This document shows, piece by piece, positions 1-9,074 of a stretch of 64,000 nucleotides of DNA; the first letter of the stretch is position 1, and each line of letters begins with the position of its first letter. The position numbers and the translations under genes were made by a program. The DNA is taken from assembly GCF_025999835.1 (NCBI RefSeq), contig NZ_AP025628.1:372001-436000 (forward strand), in the 5' to 3' direction. Origin of the DNA: Caldinitratiruptor microaerophilus (GTDB lineage: Bacteria > Bacillota > Sulfobacillia > Symbiobacteriales > ZC4RG38). The notes under the pieces are model-generated. The model had not been told where the DNA came from and did not search any database. It worked only from the letters and a program-made list of their open reading frames with translations.

Positions 1-549
1 CGCGGCCACTTCGGACTCGCCCGGAAGGACGGGTTCCAGGTCGAGGAGGATGCGGGGGTGGGTGCCGACGGTAGAGGCGACGACGACGCGGTGGTAGTAC
101 TCGACCTGGCCGTCGGCTCGGGTGCGGGTGGCACAGTGGGTACAGTGGCGGTGGTCCGAGCGGATGGGTTCGGTGCCGTCGATGGCGACCATGACGAAGG
201 GGCCGATGGAGCCGGGGGACCAGAGTTTGTTGCGGCGCATGCGGCGAATGAGCGGGACGAGAAGTTGGGCGCGAAGGCAGTCGCGGTCGAGCTGAGCGGC
301 GATCCGGGCGAGGGAGTCGGCGCTGATGTGGCGGCGGGTGAGGCGGTGGAGGGAACGACGGTCGAGGAGGCGGCCGAGTTCCTCGCGGCTGTGAACGCGG
401 GCGGCGAAACCGAGGATCCAGGCCAAAAGGGCGGAGTCGGTGGGGATCTGAACCCGGGTGGGATGGCGGCGGGCGTGAACGCGGCGGAGGTGCTGGGGGA
501 GCAGGAACGTGTTGGAGACGTAGCGAAGGAACTGCTTGAGCAGTTTCAT
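1..549 (-). CDS. Transposase, N-terminal part (runs off the window)
   Basis: The minus strand is open from an ATG at 549 down to base 1, giving 183 codons with no stop, so only the N-terminal part is present. A ribosome binding site, GGGGAGG, lies just upstream. The protein starts MKLLKQFLRYVSNTFLLPQ and contains VAIDGTE, a Cys/His-rich stretch with HCTHCATRT, and EYYHRVVVASTVGTHP. The acidic residue in VAIDGTE followed by a CxxC element resembles a family of DDE transposases common in Firmicutes, where the first catalytic Asp sits in such a motif; this is family resemblance, and the rest of the DDE triad is outside the window. No terminal inverted repeat could be identified between 550 and 730. 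It would insert an IS next to the secDF promoter. Confidence 0.7.
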   Translation of the reverse strand, partial: MKLLKQFLRYVSNTFLLPQHLRRVHARRHPTRVQIPTDSALLAWILGFAARVHSREELGRLLDRRSLHRLTRRHISADSLARIAAQLDRDCLRAQLLVPLIRRMRRNKLWSPGSIGPFVMVAIDGTEPIRSDHRHCTHCATRTRADGQVEYYHRVVVASTVGTHPRILLDLEPVLPGESEVAA

Positions 550-730
550 TCTCGACCTCCCCGGCCACCCGTTTGGGAGAGGATGGGTGGGCCGGGATTC
601 TTCTTCGCGCCTTACCAACAAATTCCTTCCGGACCGCGAATTTTGCCGCTCAAGGGAAAGGCCGCGAATTGTCACTGCGGTGCGGCACAGCAGGAGGAGT
701 TGCGTAGCTCCTGGCCGGGTGCGGCCTTCG

Positions 731-759
731 TTGACACCGCCAGGGGCGAACACTATAAT
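731..759 (+). promoter_or_regulatory. Consensus housekeeping promoter of secDF
   Basis: TTGACA at 731-736 and TATAAT at 754-759 are separated by exactly 17 bases, a perfect vegetative sigma-factor promoter. Transcription would start near 766, leaving a leader of about 57 bases before the secD ATG at 823. The stretch 550-730 holds no gene that I can see. Confidence 0.88.
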
Positions 760-822
760 GGACCCCGGACTTCACGTCGTGTGTCTTTCGTTATAAGAAG
801 CGGCGCAGAAGGGGGCCTACCC

Positions 823-2073
823 ATGCGCGTGCGCTCGGCGGCGGCGCTGTTGGCTCTGCTGCTCCTCATCGGCGGAGCCGGCTATTATTTTCTGCGGGTT
901 AAACCACTGTATAACCTCATGAAGCAAGGGCTGGATATCAAGGGCGGCGTGCGCCTGGTGCTGGAAGGGGTGGACACCCCCGAGGCCAAGGTGACCCGGG
1001 ACGCCATGCAGCGTGCGATGGACGTCATCGAGTACCGGGTCAACAAGCTGGGGGTCAGCGAGCCGAACATCCAGCTCGAGGGCGACCGCCGCATCATCGT
1101 CGAGCTCGCCGACGTGCCCAACGTGGAGCAGGCCCGCCAGGTGATCGGCAAGACGGCGCTCCTCAAGTTCGTCGACCCCGACGGCAACACCGTCCTGACC
1201 GGCAAGGACCTGGTCAAGGCCCAGGTCATCCAGACCGGCCAGGGCCGCACGGAGTTCGGCGTGTCCCTGGAGCTGTCGCCCGAGGGCACCAAGAAGTTCG
1301 CCGACGCCACCACGAAGTTCGTGGGCCGGCAGATCGCCATCTACCTCGACGAGGACGTGATCTCCGCCCCCGTTGTCAACGAGCCGATCCCCAGCGGCCG
1401 GGCGCAGATCACCGGCAACTTCACGGCCGAGAGCGCCAAGCAGCTGGCCGACCTCCTCAACGGCGGCGCGCTGCCGGTGAAGCTCAACATCATCGAGAAC
1501 CGGACGGTCAGCGCCACGCTCGGGCGGACGGCCCTGGCGCTCAGCCTGCGGGCCGGGCTCATCGGGCTCGGGCTGGTGGCGGCCTACATGGTGCTCTTCT
1601 ACCGGGTGCCCGGCCTCCTCGCCGACTTCGCCCTCGTCCTGTATCTCCTCCTGACCCTCGGCGTCCTGTACGGCATCGGCGCCGTGCTGACCCTGCCCGG
1701 CATCGCCGGCATCGTGCTCTCCCTGGGCATGGCCGTCGACGCCAACGTGCTCATCTTCGAGCGGGTGAAGGACGAGCTGCGCCGGGGGACGGGGCTCCGG
1801 AGCGCGATCGACGCCGGCTTCAAGCGGGCGTTCTCCGCGATCCTGGACTCCAACGTGACGACGGTCGTGGCGGCGGCGGTGCTGTACTGGCTCGGCACCG
1901 GGCCCATCCGGGGCTTCGGGCTGACCCTGGGCCTGGGCGTCCTGATCTCGATGTTCACGGCCATCACGTTCAGCCGCTGGCTCCTGAAGCTGGCGGTGGG
2001 GACCGGCTGGTTCGGGCCCAAGACCCTCTTCGGCGCCCACGGCATGACCATCCAGAGGGAGGTGACGGCCTGA
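823..2073 (+). CDS. secD: Protein translocase subunit SecD
   Basis: SecD works with SecF in the membrane to use the proton motive force for late steps of Sec-dependent export. The 416-residue protein has an N-terminal membrane segment (about residues 5-25), an LKQGLDIKGGVRLVLEG-type motif typical of SecD, a periplasmic region with the conserved FxAxSAKQLADLLNGGALPVKL segment, and a C-terminal block of membrane helices with GMAVDANVLIFERVKDE, the RND/SecD signature carrying the functional Asp. The reading frame is open far upstream, but the region before 823 includes a promoter and has no SecD-like sequence, so the ATG at 823 is chosen. It is short compared with proteobacterial SecD but normal for Gram-positives. 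secF follows after one base. Confidence 0.96.
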   Translation: MRVRSAAALLALLLLIGGAGYYFLRVKPLYNLMKQGLDIKGGVRLVLEGVDTPEAKVTRDAMQRAMDVIEYRVNKLGVSEPNIQLEGDRRIIVELADVPNVEQARQVIGKTALLKFVDPDGNTVLTGKDLVKAQVIQTGQGRTEFGVSLELSPEGTKKFADATTKFVGRQIAIYLDEDVISAPVVNEPIPSGRAQITGNFTAESAKQLADLLNGGALPVKLNIIENRTVSATLGRTALALSLRAGLIGLGLVAAYMVLFYRVPGLLADFALVLYLLLTLGVLYGIGAVLTLPGIAGIVLSLGMAVDANVLIFERVKDELRRGTGLRSAIDAGFKRAFSAILDSNVTTVVAAAVLYWLGTGPIRGFGLTLGLGVLISMFTAITFSRWLLKLAVGTGWFGPKTLFGAHGMTIQREVTA

Positions 2074-2074
2074 G

Positions 2075-2986
2075 ATGCGTCGTTACCTTCCCTTCATGCG
2101 GCTTGCCCGGATCTGGGTGGGCATCTCCGTCCTCACCCTGGTCGTGGCAGTGGTGAGCCTCGCCACGCGTGGGGTGAACCTCGGCATCGATTACCGGGGC
2201 GGTACCCAGCTGGAGCTCCGCTTCGACCAGCCCCGCACCGTCCCGGAGGTGCGCGAGGCGGTGGCTCGGAGCGTGGGCAGCGTCCCCACCGTCCGGCAGG
2301 CGGAACTCAAGGGGCAGGCGACGGGCGCGGAGTTCCTGGTCACGACCGTCTCGCTCACCCCGGAGCAGCGGACCCAGCTGCGGGCCGACCTCGAGAAGGC
2401 GCTGGGCAAGTTCGAGGTCGTGTCCGAGTCCGAGGTGAGCCCCACCATCCGCAGGGAACTGATCGAGAAGGCGCTGCTGGCGGTGGCGATCGCCTCCGTG
2501 CTGCAGCTCATCTACATCGCGATCCGCTTCGAGTTCAAGTTCGGCGTCGCGGCCGTCGTGGCGCTGCTGCACGACGCCATCGTCCTGCTCGGGTTCTTCT
2601 CTCTCCTCGGCATGGAGGTGGGGCCGGCGTTCCTCGCCGCCGTGCTCACGGTCATCGGTTACTCCATCAACGACACGATCGTGGTGTTCGACCGCATCCG
2701 GGAGAACCTGCACCGGCCGCACAAGGGCGAGCCCCTCGAGGCCCTCGTCGACCGCAGCATCAACGAGACGCTGGTGCGCTCCCTCAACACCGCCGGGACG
2801 ACGCTCGCGGCGATCGCCGCCATCCTCTTCTTCGGCGGCGAGACCACGCGGGACTTCGCCCTGGCGCTGTTCGTGGGGATCCTCAGCGGCACGTACTCGT
2901 CGATCTTCGTCGCCAGTCCCCTCTGGTTCTGGTGGAAGCGGGCGGAGAAGCGGCAACCCGGCACCCGTGCCGTCCTGGCACGCTGA
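2075..2986 (+). CDS. secF: Protein translocase subunit SecF
   Basis: Partner of SecD in the accessory translocase complex. The 303 residues match the usual family length. An N-terminal membrane helix (about 14-33) is followed by GVNLGIDYRGGTQLEL, the SecF signature, a periplasmic domain, and five C-terminal helices including TVIGYSINDTIVVFDRIRENL, the second conserved SecF motif. The ATG at 2075 lies one base after the secD stop, with GAGGGAGGTGA in the end of secD acting as ribosome binding site, so the two genes are translated from one message. A strong inverted repeat at 3017-3052 closes the unit. Confidence 0.96.
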   Translation: MRRYLPFMRLARIWVGISVLTLVVAVVSLATRGVNLGIDYRGGTQLELRFDQPRTVPEVREAVARSVGSVPTVRQAELKGQATGAEFLVTTVSLTPEQRTQLRADLEKALGKFEVVSESEVSPTIRRELIEKALLAVAIASVLQLIYIAIRFEFKFGVAAVVALLHDAIVLLGFFSLLGMEVGPAFLAAVLTVIGYSINDTIVVFDRIRENLHRPHKGEPLEALVDRSINETLVRSLNTAGTTLAAIAAILFFGGETTRDFALALFVGILSGTYSSIFVASPLWFWWKRAEKRQPGTRAVLAR

Positions 2987-3016
2987 ACGGGAAGGGCATC
3001 CGGGCACGGACAGAAA

Positions 3017-3052
3017 CCGGCCCCGGCTCCCTTCGAGGGCGGCCGGGGCCGG
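3017..3052. terminator. Inverted repeat between convergent secF and RND genes
   Basis: CCGGCCCCGG at 3017-3026 and CCGGGGCCGG at 3043-3052 form a perfect 10-bp stem with a 16-base loop. It sits between the converging secF and efflux genes and probably terminates both. There is no T-run, so termination strength is inferred. Confidence 0.6.
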
Positions 3053-3078
3053 TGCCATTCACACCGCCAGCTGTGGGA

Positions 3079-6000
3079 TCAGTCCCCCGTGTGGGCTGCC
3101 GGCCGGGGCCGGACCGGGAGCAGGCGGCGGACCCAGCGGGCCTGGAGGGCGTCCTCGAGGATCGTGTACACCGTGGGCACGAAGACCAGGGTGAGGAGGG
3201 TGGAGAAGATGAGCCCGCCCATGACCACCGTGGCCATCGGCGCCTGCTGGTCCGTTCCCTCGCCCAGGCCGAGGGCCAGCGGCAGCAGGCCCAGCACGGT
3301 GGTGAGGGTGGTCATGAGGACGGGCCGCAGGCGGGTCGGGCCGGCCCGGAGGATGGCCTCCTCCCGGGTGAGCCCCCGGCGCCGGAGCTGGTTCACGTAG
3401 TCGATGAGCACGATCGCGTTGTTCACGACGATGCCGACCAGCATGATGACGCCCAGCATGCCGGCGATGTCGAGGGAGCGCCCGGTCACCGCCAGCGCGT
3501 ACACCGCGCCGGCGAAGGCGAACGGCACGGAGAACATGATCACGAGCGGGTGCAGGAACGACTCGAACTGGGCAGCCATGACGAGGTACACCAGCACCGT
3601 GGCGAGCGCCAGCGCCTGGCTGAGGCCGGAGAAGGCGTCCGCCATCTCCCGGCTCTGCCCGCCGTAGTCGATGCTGTACCCCGGCGGCAGCGGCAGGGCG
3701 GCGAGGCGCTGCCGGATCTCGGCCATCGCGCTCCCCAGGTCGCGGCCGAAGAGCTGCGCCGTGACCGAGACGACCCGGGCCTGGTCCTCCCGGTTCACGC
3801 TGGTCGGGCCGGTGGCCCGGACGAGCTGGGCGACCTCGCGGAGCGGCACCTGCTCGCCCCGCGGGGTCGGGACGTAGAGGTTGCCCAGGGCCTCCAGGTC
3901 CTCCCGGGCCGGCTCGGCCGCGCGCACCCGGATGTCGTACTCGTTGCCGCCCACGCGGTATCGGGTGGCGACCGTGCCCCGGACCGCCGTCTGCACCACC
4001 TGGGCGATCTGCGCGGCGCTCAGGCCGAGGTCGGCGGCGCGGCGGCGGTCCACGACGACCTGCACCTCCGGCAGGCCCCGGGTGACGGAGGACTTGACCT
4101 CCCGGGTGCCCGGCACGCGGGCGACCTCGGCCTCGACCCGGGCGGCCAGGCTCTTGAGCACGTCCAGGTCCTCGCCCTTGATCTGGACCTCGACCGGCGA
4201 GCCGCCCGGCCCCAGGGCGCCGGAGAGCTGGACGCGGATGGTCGCCCCGGCGATCGACCGCGTCCGGGTCCGGACCTCGTCCATGATCTCGTCGAGGGAG
4301 CGGTCCCGTTCGTGGGGCCGCACGAGCAGGGCGTAGATGCCGGCCACGTTCGAGGCCGTGCTCCTGTCGAAGGCGCTGCCGGAGCTGCCGACGCTCGTGT
4401 AGATCGTCCGCACCTCGGGGATCGTCCGGACGATGGCCTCGACCTGGTGGGCGACGCGCTCGGTCTCCTCGAGCCGGGTGCCGTTCGGCAGCTCGATGCT
4501 CACCTGGAACTCGCTGGTGTCCATCTTGGGGATGAACTCGACGCCGACCAGCGGCACCAGCGCGCCGGCGAGGACGAAGGCTCCCACGGCGATCGCGACC
4601 ACGCTCTTGCGGTGCTGCAGGGCCCAGGCCAGGAGCCGGGCATAGGCCGCGTCGAGCCGGTCCCACACCCGGCCGATCCAGCGGGAGAGCCGCGGCGGCT
4701 CGCCGGGCGTGCGCCCGGGGCGGTCGGCGAGGAGGCGGGAGGCCATGAGGGGCACGAGCGTCAGGGAGACGGCCAGCGAGGCCATGAGCGAGAAGGTCAC
4801 GGCCAGGGCGAGCTCCTGGAAGTACTGCTTGGCCAGGCCCTGGATGAACACGATCGGGAGGAACACGCAGACCGTGGTGAGGGTGGACGCGACGACGGCG
4901 AGCGTGACCTCGCCCGCCCCCTCCTCGGCGGCGCGATGGGGATCCTTCCCTTCCTTCTGCTTGTGCCGGAAGATGTTCTCCAGCACCACGATGGCATTGT
5001 CCACCAGCATGCCCACGCCCATCGACAGTCCGCCGAGGGACATCATGTTCAGCGTCACGCCGCCCAGGTAGAGCGCGCCGAAGGTCACGACGATGGAGAT
5101 GGGGATGGCGAGCCCCACGGCGAGGGTGGCGCGGAAGTGGCGCAGGAACAGGTACAGGATGACGATGGCCAGGAGGCCGCCCTGGACGGCGCTGTCGCGC
5201 ACGCCGTTCAGCGAGTCGAGGATGTAGCGGGACTGGTCCAGGAGCACGTGCGCCTGGATGCCGCCCGGTAGGGTGCGGCTGAGCTCCTCCAGCGTCTCTT
5301 TGACCCGGCGGGCCACCTGCACCGAGTTGGCCCCGCTCTGCTTCAGCACGCTCAGGCTCACGGACGGGCTGCCGTTCACCCACGTCTTGCTCCGGGCCTC
5401 GGCGAAGGTGTCCTTCACCTCCGCGATGTCGCCGAGGCGCACCACCTGGCCGCGCGGGGTGAGGAGGCGCAGGTCCCGGATGTCGTCGACCGAGCGGAAC
5501 TGCCCGATCGACCGCACGAGGAGCCGCAGCTGGCCCTCCCGGACGTCGCCGCCGGGCAGGTTCAGGTTGTCCGTGGCCAGGGCCTGTGCCACCTGGGGGA
5601 TCGACACCCCGGCCGCGTGGAGCCGGGCCGGGTCGACCAGGACCTGGATCTCCCGGTCCACGCCGCCCGTGACGTTCACGGATGCCACGCCGTCCTGGCG
5701 CTCCAGGATGGGCTTGATGTCGTCCTCTGCGATCCGCTTCAGCTCGGCGAGGTCCTGGCTCCCGGTGAGGCCGATCACCAGCACCGGGATCGACTGCGGG
5801 TCCATTTTGAAGACGAGCGGGCTCTTGACCTCATCGGGGAGGAAGCCCCTGACGCGGTCGATCCGCTCCCGCATCTGCAGCGTGGCGAAGTCCATGTCCG
5901 TGCCCCAGTTGAACTCGGCCAGGACGAAGGACGTGCCCTCGCTGCTCCAAGAGCGGATCTTCTTGAGGCCGGGGGTCGTCCCCAGGGCCTCCTCCAGGGG

Positions 6001-6195
6001 GCGGGTGACCAGGGATTCGACCTCCTGCGGCCCCGCACCCTCGTACTCCGCGACCACGACGGCCATGGGGAACTCCATGGCGGGGTAGAGGTCGACGGCC
6101 AGCCGGGTGTACGAGACGAACCCCACCACCAGCGCGACCAGGAAGAAGACGATCGCCGGGACCGGGTGGCGGAGGGAGAACCGGGCCCAGCTCAC
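3079..6195 (-). CDS. RND (AcrB/HAE1-type) multidrug efflux transporter
   Basis: Inner-membrane proton-driven efflux pump of 1038 residues, the normal length for AcrB-like proteins. It starts with SWARFSLRHPVPAIVFFLVALVVG (first membrane helix), followed by the porter-domain motif DLYPAMEFPMAVVVAEYEGA and pseudo-repeats. Helix 4 carries GMLVDNAIVVLENI, with the Asp of the proton relay, and the second half carries GIVVNNAIVLIDYVNQLR. The GTG start at 6195 overlaps the stop of the adaptor gene by four bases (GTGA), so the two are translationally coupled. No outer-membrane TolC-like gene is nearby, as expected for a Gram-positive-type envelope. Substrate cannot be told from sequence. Confidence 0.95.
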   Translation of the reverse strand: MSWARFSLRHPVPAIVFFLVALVVGFVSYTRLAVDLYPAMEFPMAVVVAEYEGAGPQEVESLVTRPLEEALGTTPGLKKIRSWSSEGTSFVLAEFNWGTDMDFATLQMRERIDRVRGFLPDEVKSPLVFKMDPQSIPVLVIGLTGSQDLAELKRIAEDDIKPILERQDGVASVNVTGGVDREIQVLVDPARLHAAGVSIPQVAQALATDNLNLPGGDVREGQLRLLVRSIGQFRSVDDIRDLRLLTPRGQVVRLGDIAEVKDTFAEARSKTWVNGSPSVSLSVLKQSGANSVQVARRVKETLEELSRTLPGGIQAHVLLDQSRYILDSLNGVRDSAVQGGLLAIVILYLFLRHFRATLAVGLAIPISIVVTFGALYLGGVTLNMMSLGGLSMGVGMLVDNAIVVLENIFRHKQKEGKDPHRAAEEGAGEVTLAVVASTLTTVCVFLPIVFIQGLAKQYFQELALAVTFSLMASLAVSLTLVPLMASRLLADRPGRTPGEPPRLSRWIGRVWDRLDAAYARLLAWALQHRKSVVAIAVGAFVLAGALVPLVGVEFIPKMDTSEFQVSIELPNGTRLEETERVAHQVEAIVRTIPEVRTIYTSVGSSGSAFDRSTASNVAGIYALLVRPHERDRSLDEIMDEVRTRTRSIAGATIRVQLSGALGPGGSPVEVQIKGEDLDVLKSLAARVEAEVARVPGTREVKSSVTRGLPEVQVVVDRRRAADLGLSAAQIAQVVQTAVRGTVATRYRVGGNEYDIRVRAAEPAREDLEALGNLYVPTPRGEQVPLREVAQLVRATGPTSVNREDQARVVSVTAQLFGRDLGSAMAEIRQRLAALPLPPGYSIDYGGQSREMADAFSGLSQALALATVLVYLVMAAQFESFLHPLVIMFSVPFAFAGAVYALAVTGRSLDIAGMLGVIMLVGIVVNNAIVLIDYVNQLRRRGLTREEAILRAGPTRLRPVLMTTLTTVLGLLPLALGLGEGTDQQAPMATVVMGGLIFSTLLTLVFVPTVYTILEDALQARWVRRLLPVRPRPAAHTGD

Positions 6196-7310
6196 GGGGA
6201 TCCACCCCCCGAACCTCCGGCCTCCTCGCTCACGGTGACGGGGGTGCCGTCGGTGAGGAGGTCCTGGCCGGCGACCACCACCCGGGCGCCCTCGGCGACG
6301 CCCTCAACCAGCACCCGGTCGGCGTCGGCCAGGCCTGTCCGGACCCGCCGCTCACGCGCCTTGCCGTTCTCGACGACGAAGACGACCTTCTCCCCGCCGC
6401 GCTCGATCACCGCCCCCGTGGGGACGGCGATGCCGGTCTCCCGGCGCGTCGCGACCTGCACCTCGACGTACATCCCGCCGCGCAGGCGCCCCTCGGGGTT
6501 CTCCAGGGTCACCCGGGCGGCGTAGGTCTTCTGACCCGGTGTGGTGGTCGGGCTGAGCGCCTGCAGGGTTCCCCTCAGCGTGGCGCCCAGCGAGGGAACC
6601 CGCACCGTGACCTCCTGGCCGGGCTCTAGCCGGACGGCGTCCTGCTCGGACACCTGCACGTCGACGTGGACCCGGGACACGTCGACGAGGGTGAGCAGCG
6701 GCACGCCCGGCGCCACCCAGGCGCCCGGCTCGACCCGCCGCTCGGCGACCACCCCGGCGGCGGGCGCACGGATCACCGTGTGCTCAACCGCCAGCCGGGC
6801 CTGCTCGGCCGCGGCAGCGGCCTGCTGCAGGGCGGCCTGCGCCTGGACGGCGCCGGCCCGGGCCTGGTCGATCTGCTGCTGGCTCACCGCCCCGGCCAGA
6901 AACAGCGCCTCGAGCCGGTCGCGGCTCTTGGCGGCCTCCTCGGCGGCGGACCGGGCCTGGGCCAGGGCGGCCTCGGCCCGCTGGAGCTGGGCCCGGGCCT
7001 CACGGTCGTCGAGCTGCACCAACGGCTGGCCGGCCTGCACGCGGTCGCCGAGTTCGACGTGCACGGCGGCGACCTGTCCCGGGATGGCGCTGGAGAGCTG
7101 CACCTGCAGGCCCGGGGTCACGGTGCCGGTGACGACGGAGGTCTGAACGATCTCCTGCCGGCTGGCCGGAACGGCCCGGACCGGGACGGCCGGCGGGACG
7201 GCCGCCGCCTGGGCGCCCCGGGCCCGGGAAGAACACCCGGCCAGGGCCGGGAGAACCCCGAGTAGCGCCAGGACGGCCGCCTGGCGCACGTGGCGTTGGC
7301 GCTGTGGCAT
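6192..7310 (-). CDS. Efflux RND transporter periplasmic adaptor (MFP), lipoprotein
   Basis: Membrane fusion protein that would couple to the RND pump encoded downstream. The chosen ATG at 7310 gives 372 residues, begins with a lipoprotein signal (MPQRQRHVRQAAVLALLGVL then PALAGC, Cys for acylation) and is preceded by AGGAGGGC; a longer frame begins 30 bases upstream but lacks a better site. The order is beta-barrel/lipoyl half (VVTGTVTPGLQVQLSSAIPG, then VELGDRVQAGQPLVQLD), a coiled-coil hairpin rich in Ala and Gln (roughly residues 95-150), the second lipoyl half (IRAPAAGVVAERRVEPGAWV), a beta-barrel and a C-terminal membrane-proximal domain. It overlaps the pump gene by four bases. Confidence 0.94.
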   Translation of the reverse strand: MPQRQRHVRQAAVLALLGVLPALAGCSSRARGAQAAAVPPAVPVRAVPASRQEIVQTSVVTGTVTPGLQVQLSSAIPGQVAAVHVELGDRVQAGQPLVQLDDREARAQLQRAEAALAQARSAAEEAAKSRDRLEALFLAGAVSQQQIDQARAGAVQAQAALQQAAAAAEQARLAVEHTVIRAPAAGVVAERRVEPGAWVAPGVPLLTLVDVSRVHVDVQVSEQDAVRLEPGQEVTVRVPSLGATLRGTLQALSPTTTPGQKTYAARVTLENPEGRLRGGMYVEVQVATRRETGIAVPTGAVIERGGEKVVFVVENGKARERRVRTGLADADRVLVEGVAEGARVVVAGQDLLTDGTPVTVSEEAGGSGGGSP

Positions 7311-7346
7311 TCCGATTGCCCTCCTACCTCTACACCACACCCGACC

Positions 7347-7395
7347 ATTCTACCATGTTTCAGCCAGGGCTCCTATTCACAGACCTGTGCACAGG
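7347..7395 (-). promoter_or_regulatory. Extended -10 promoter and upstream 12-bp palindrome of the efflux operon
   Basis: On the minus strand TGGTAGAAT (hexamer TAGAAT at 7347-7352 with an upstream TG) resembles an extended -10 element, giving a leader of about 30 bases before the adaptor ATG. No good -35 is visible. A perfect palindrome, CCTGTGCACAGG, lies at 7384-7395, at about -45 to -55, and is a plausible operator for a dimeric regulator. No regulator gene is adjacent. Confidence 0.45.
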
Positions 7396-7497
7396 CAGAG
7401 CGGGTTCACGGGCGCCGCCGGCCCCGGGCTCTGCCGTGCACGGCCGGCAGCGGTCCGGTGCGCGCGGGCTTCTCCTTCTCGCTGGGCAGACTAGGGA

Positions 7498-9063
7498 ATG
7501 GCCGGTCCCGGAGGGGCCGGACCCCGATCGCCCGCTGGGGGGACCGGATTGGACTCGGTTCTGGGCCTTGTCCGGCACAAGGGGAACGCCGCCCTCTTCT
7601 CCGCCGTCGAGATGTCGATCGTGTCCACGCTGGCTGGCACGCCCCTGCACCTTCACGCCGAGGGGCTACGGGGCACCGGCAAGACCACGATCCTGCGGGC
7701 GGCCCGCCGCGTGCTGCCCCGCATCCGGCGTGTCAAGGGGTGCCTGTACAACTGCGACCCGGACGCGCCCCACTGCCCGCAACACCGCGGGCTCGACCCG
7801 GAGGCACTGGCGCGGATCGGGTCGGAGTGGGTGACCATACCCTTCCTGGAGATCTCCCACTCGGCGAAGGTGGGCACGGTGGTCGGGTCGATCGACCTGG
7901 GGCGCCTGGTGAGCCCCACCGACCCGGCCGCGGCGCTCCTGCCGGGCACCCTGCCGCAGGCGCACCGGGGCATCGTCCTGGTCGACGAGGTCAACCGCCT
8001 GGCGGAGACCTCCCCGGAGCTGGCCGACATCCTCCTCGACGCCATGGGCACCCGGCCCGGGCGGGTGCAGATCGAGGAGACGGGGCTCCCGGCGGTCGAG
8101 ATTCCCCTCGTGGTCTCCGTCTGGGCGGCCTCCAACCCCGACGAGGACCCGGGACCCCTGGAGGAGATCCGGAGGCAGCTGTCGGACCGCTTCGACTTCG
8201 TGATCCCGACCGGCCGCCCGGACGACGCGGCCGTGGTCGACACGATCCTGGCCCGGCTGGAGGGCCTCACCGCGGCGCCGCCGGACGAGGAGGCGCTCGA
8301 GGCCTGCCGGGCCCGGTTGGCCGAACGGGCCGGCGCCCTCCGGGACGTGTCGGTGCCGGCCTGGCTGCGGTCAGAGGTGGCCGGGCTCTACACCCGCTTC
8401 GGGCTCGAGAGCCTGCGCAGCGTCCAAGCGATGCTCCGGGGGGCCCGCCTCAGCGCCTGCCTGGCCGGCCGGAGCGAGGCCACCTGGGAAGACCTGGCGG
8501 CCGTCGCCCCCCTGGCCCTCCACCATCGCGTCGACGGCGACACCCTGGCCCGGGCACTCCAGCACCTGCGCGGGGTGCCGGGCGCCCGGGCGCACGGGGA
8601 GGGCGGCTTTGCGGGCCGCGGCCCGGGATCGGTGGCGGTGGCCGCGCCGGCGACGCCGGCGGGCGCGCTGGCGCGCCCCGGGGCCCCGCCGGTGGGGGCG
8701 GCAGCCCCGCCCGGCCTGGCCACCCCCGGACCGGGCGCAGGCGACGCGCCCCCGGCCGCACCGCTGGCAGATCGCACCCCCGCCGCGGCCGGGGAGGGCC
8801 GCGGGGGACAGGCGGCGGCCGCCCCGGGGACGGCTCCGGGGCGAGGGGCCGGCCGGCCGGACGTTCCCCCGCTCTGGCAGCGCCTGTGGTCGTACCTGCG
8901 GAGGCGGGGCTCGCAGGCGGGCGACGGGAGCAGCGCCGCTGCCGTCAGCGTGGACCCCGCCCGCCACCCGCCGGCGGCGCCGCCGCACCGGGCCCGGCCA
9001 CTGTGGAAGCTGCCGGACAGGCTCCTGGTCTCCACCGAGGACGACCTTCGCCGCCGGCGCTGA
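7498..9063 (+). CDS. MoxR/ChlI-type AAA+ ATPase with a Cys/His motif
   Basis: AAA+ ATPase of 521 residues, resembling magnesium-chelatase subunit I and MoxR proteins. Walker A is GLRGTGKTT (about residues 57-65) and Walker B is IVLVDEVN (about 159-166); a sensor-like SVWAASNPDEDPGPL and an arginine-containing RRQLSDRFDF follow. Between Walker A and B is CLYNCDPDAPHCPQH (residues 82-96), a C-x3-C-x6-C-x2-H arrangement that could bind zinc. The C-terminal 180 residues are Pro/Ala/Gly-rich and look disordered. The ATG at 7498 has a weak ribosome site; TTG at 7549, after GGGGGGA, is an alternative that starts nearer the conserved core. It is followed after 11 bases by a VWA protein, its likely partner. 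Such pairs act as chaperone or metal-insertion machines; the client is unknown. Confidence 0.85.
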   Translation: MAGPGGAGPRSPAGGTGLDSVLGLVRHKGNAALFSAVEMSIVSTLAGTPLHLHAEGLRGTGKTTILRAARRVLPRIRRVKGCLYNCDPDAPHCPQHRGLDPEALARIGSEWVTIPFLEISHSAKVGTVVGSIDLGRLVSPTDPAAALLPGTLPQAHRGIVLVDEVNRLAETSPELADILLDAMGTRPGRVQIEETGLPAVEIPLVVSVWAASNPDEDPGPLEEIRRQLSDRFDFVIPTGRPDDAAVVDTILARLEGLTAAPPDEEALEACRARLAERAGALRDVSVPAWLRSEVAGLYTRFGLESLRSVQAMLRGARLSACLAGRSEATWEDLAAVAPLALHHRVDGDTLARALQHLRGVPGARAHGEGGFAGRGPGSVAVAAPATPAGALARPGAPPVGAAAPPGLATPGPGAGDAPPAAPLADRTPAAAGEGRGGQAAAAPGTAPGRGAGRPDVPPLWQRLWSYLRRRGSQAGDGSSAAAVSVDPARHPPAAPPHRARPLWKLPDRLLVSTEDDLRRRR

Positions 9064-9074
9064 CGGGGTAGGCC

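Noticed and set aside
58-822. N-terminal extension of SecD (open frame from 58)
   Set aside because: It is antisense to the transposase, crosses a perfect promoter at 731-759 and has no SecD similarity.
2932-6525. Long plus-strand frames over the efflux genes
   Set aside because: They are repetitive Arg/Asp/Gly-rich shadows of the minus-strand RND and adaptor genes, caused by high GC.
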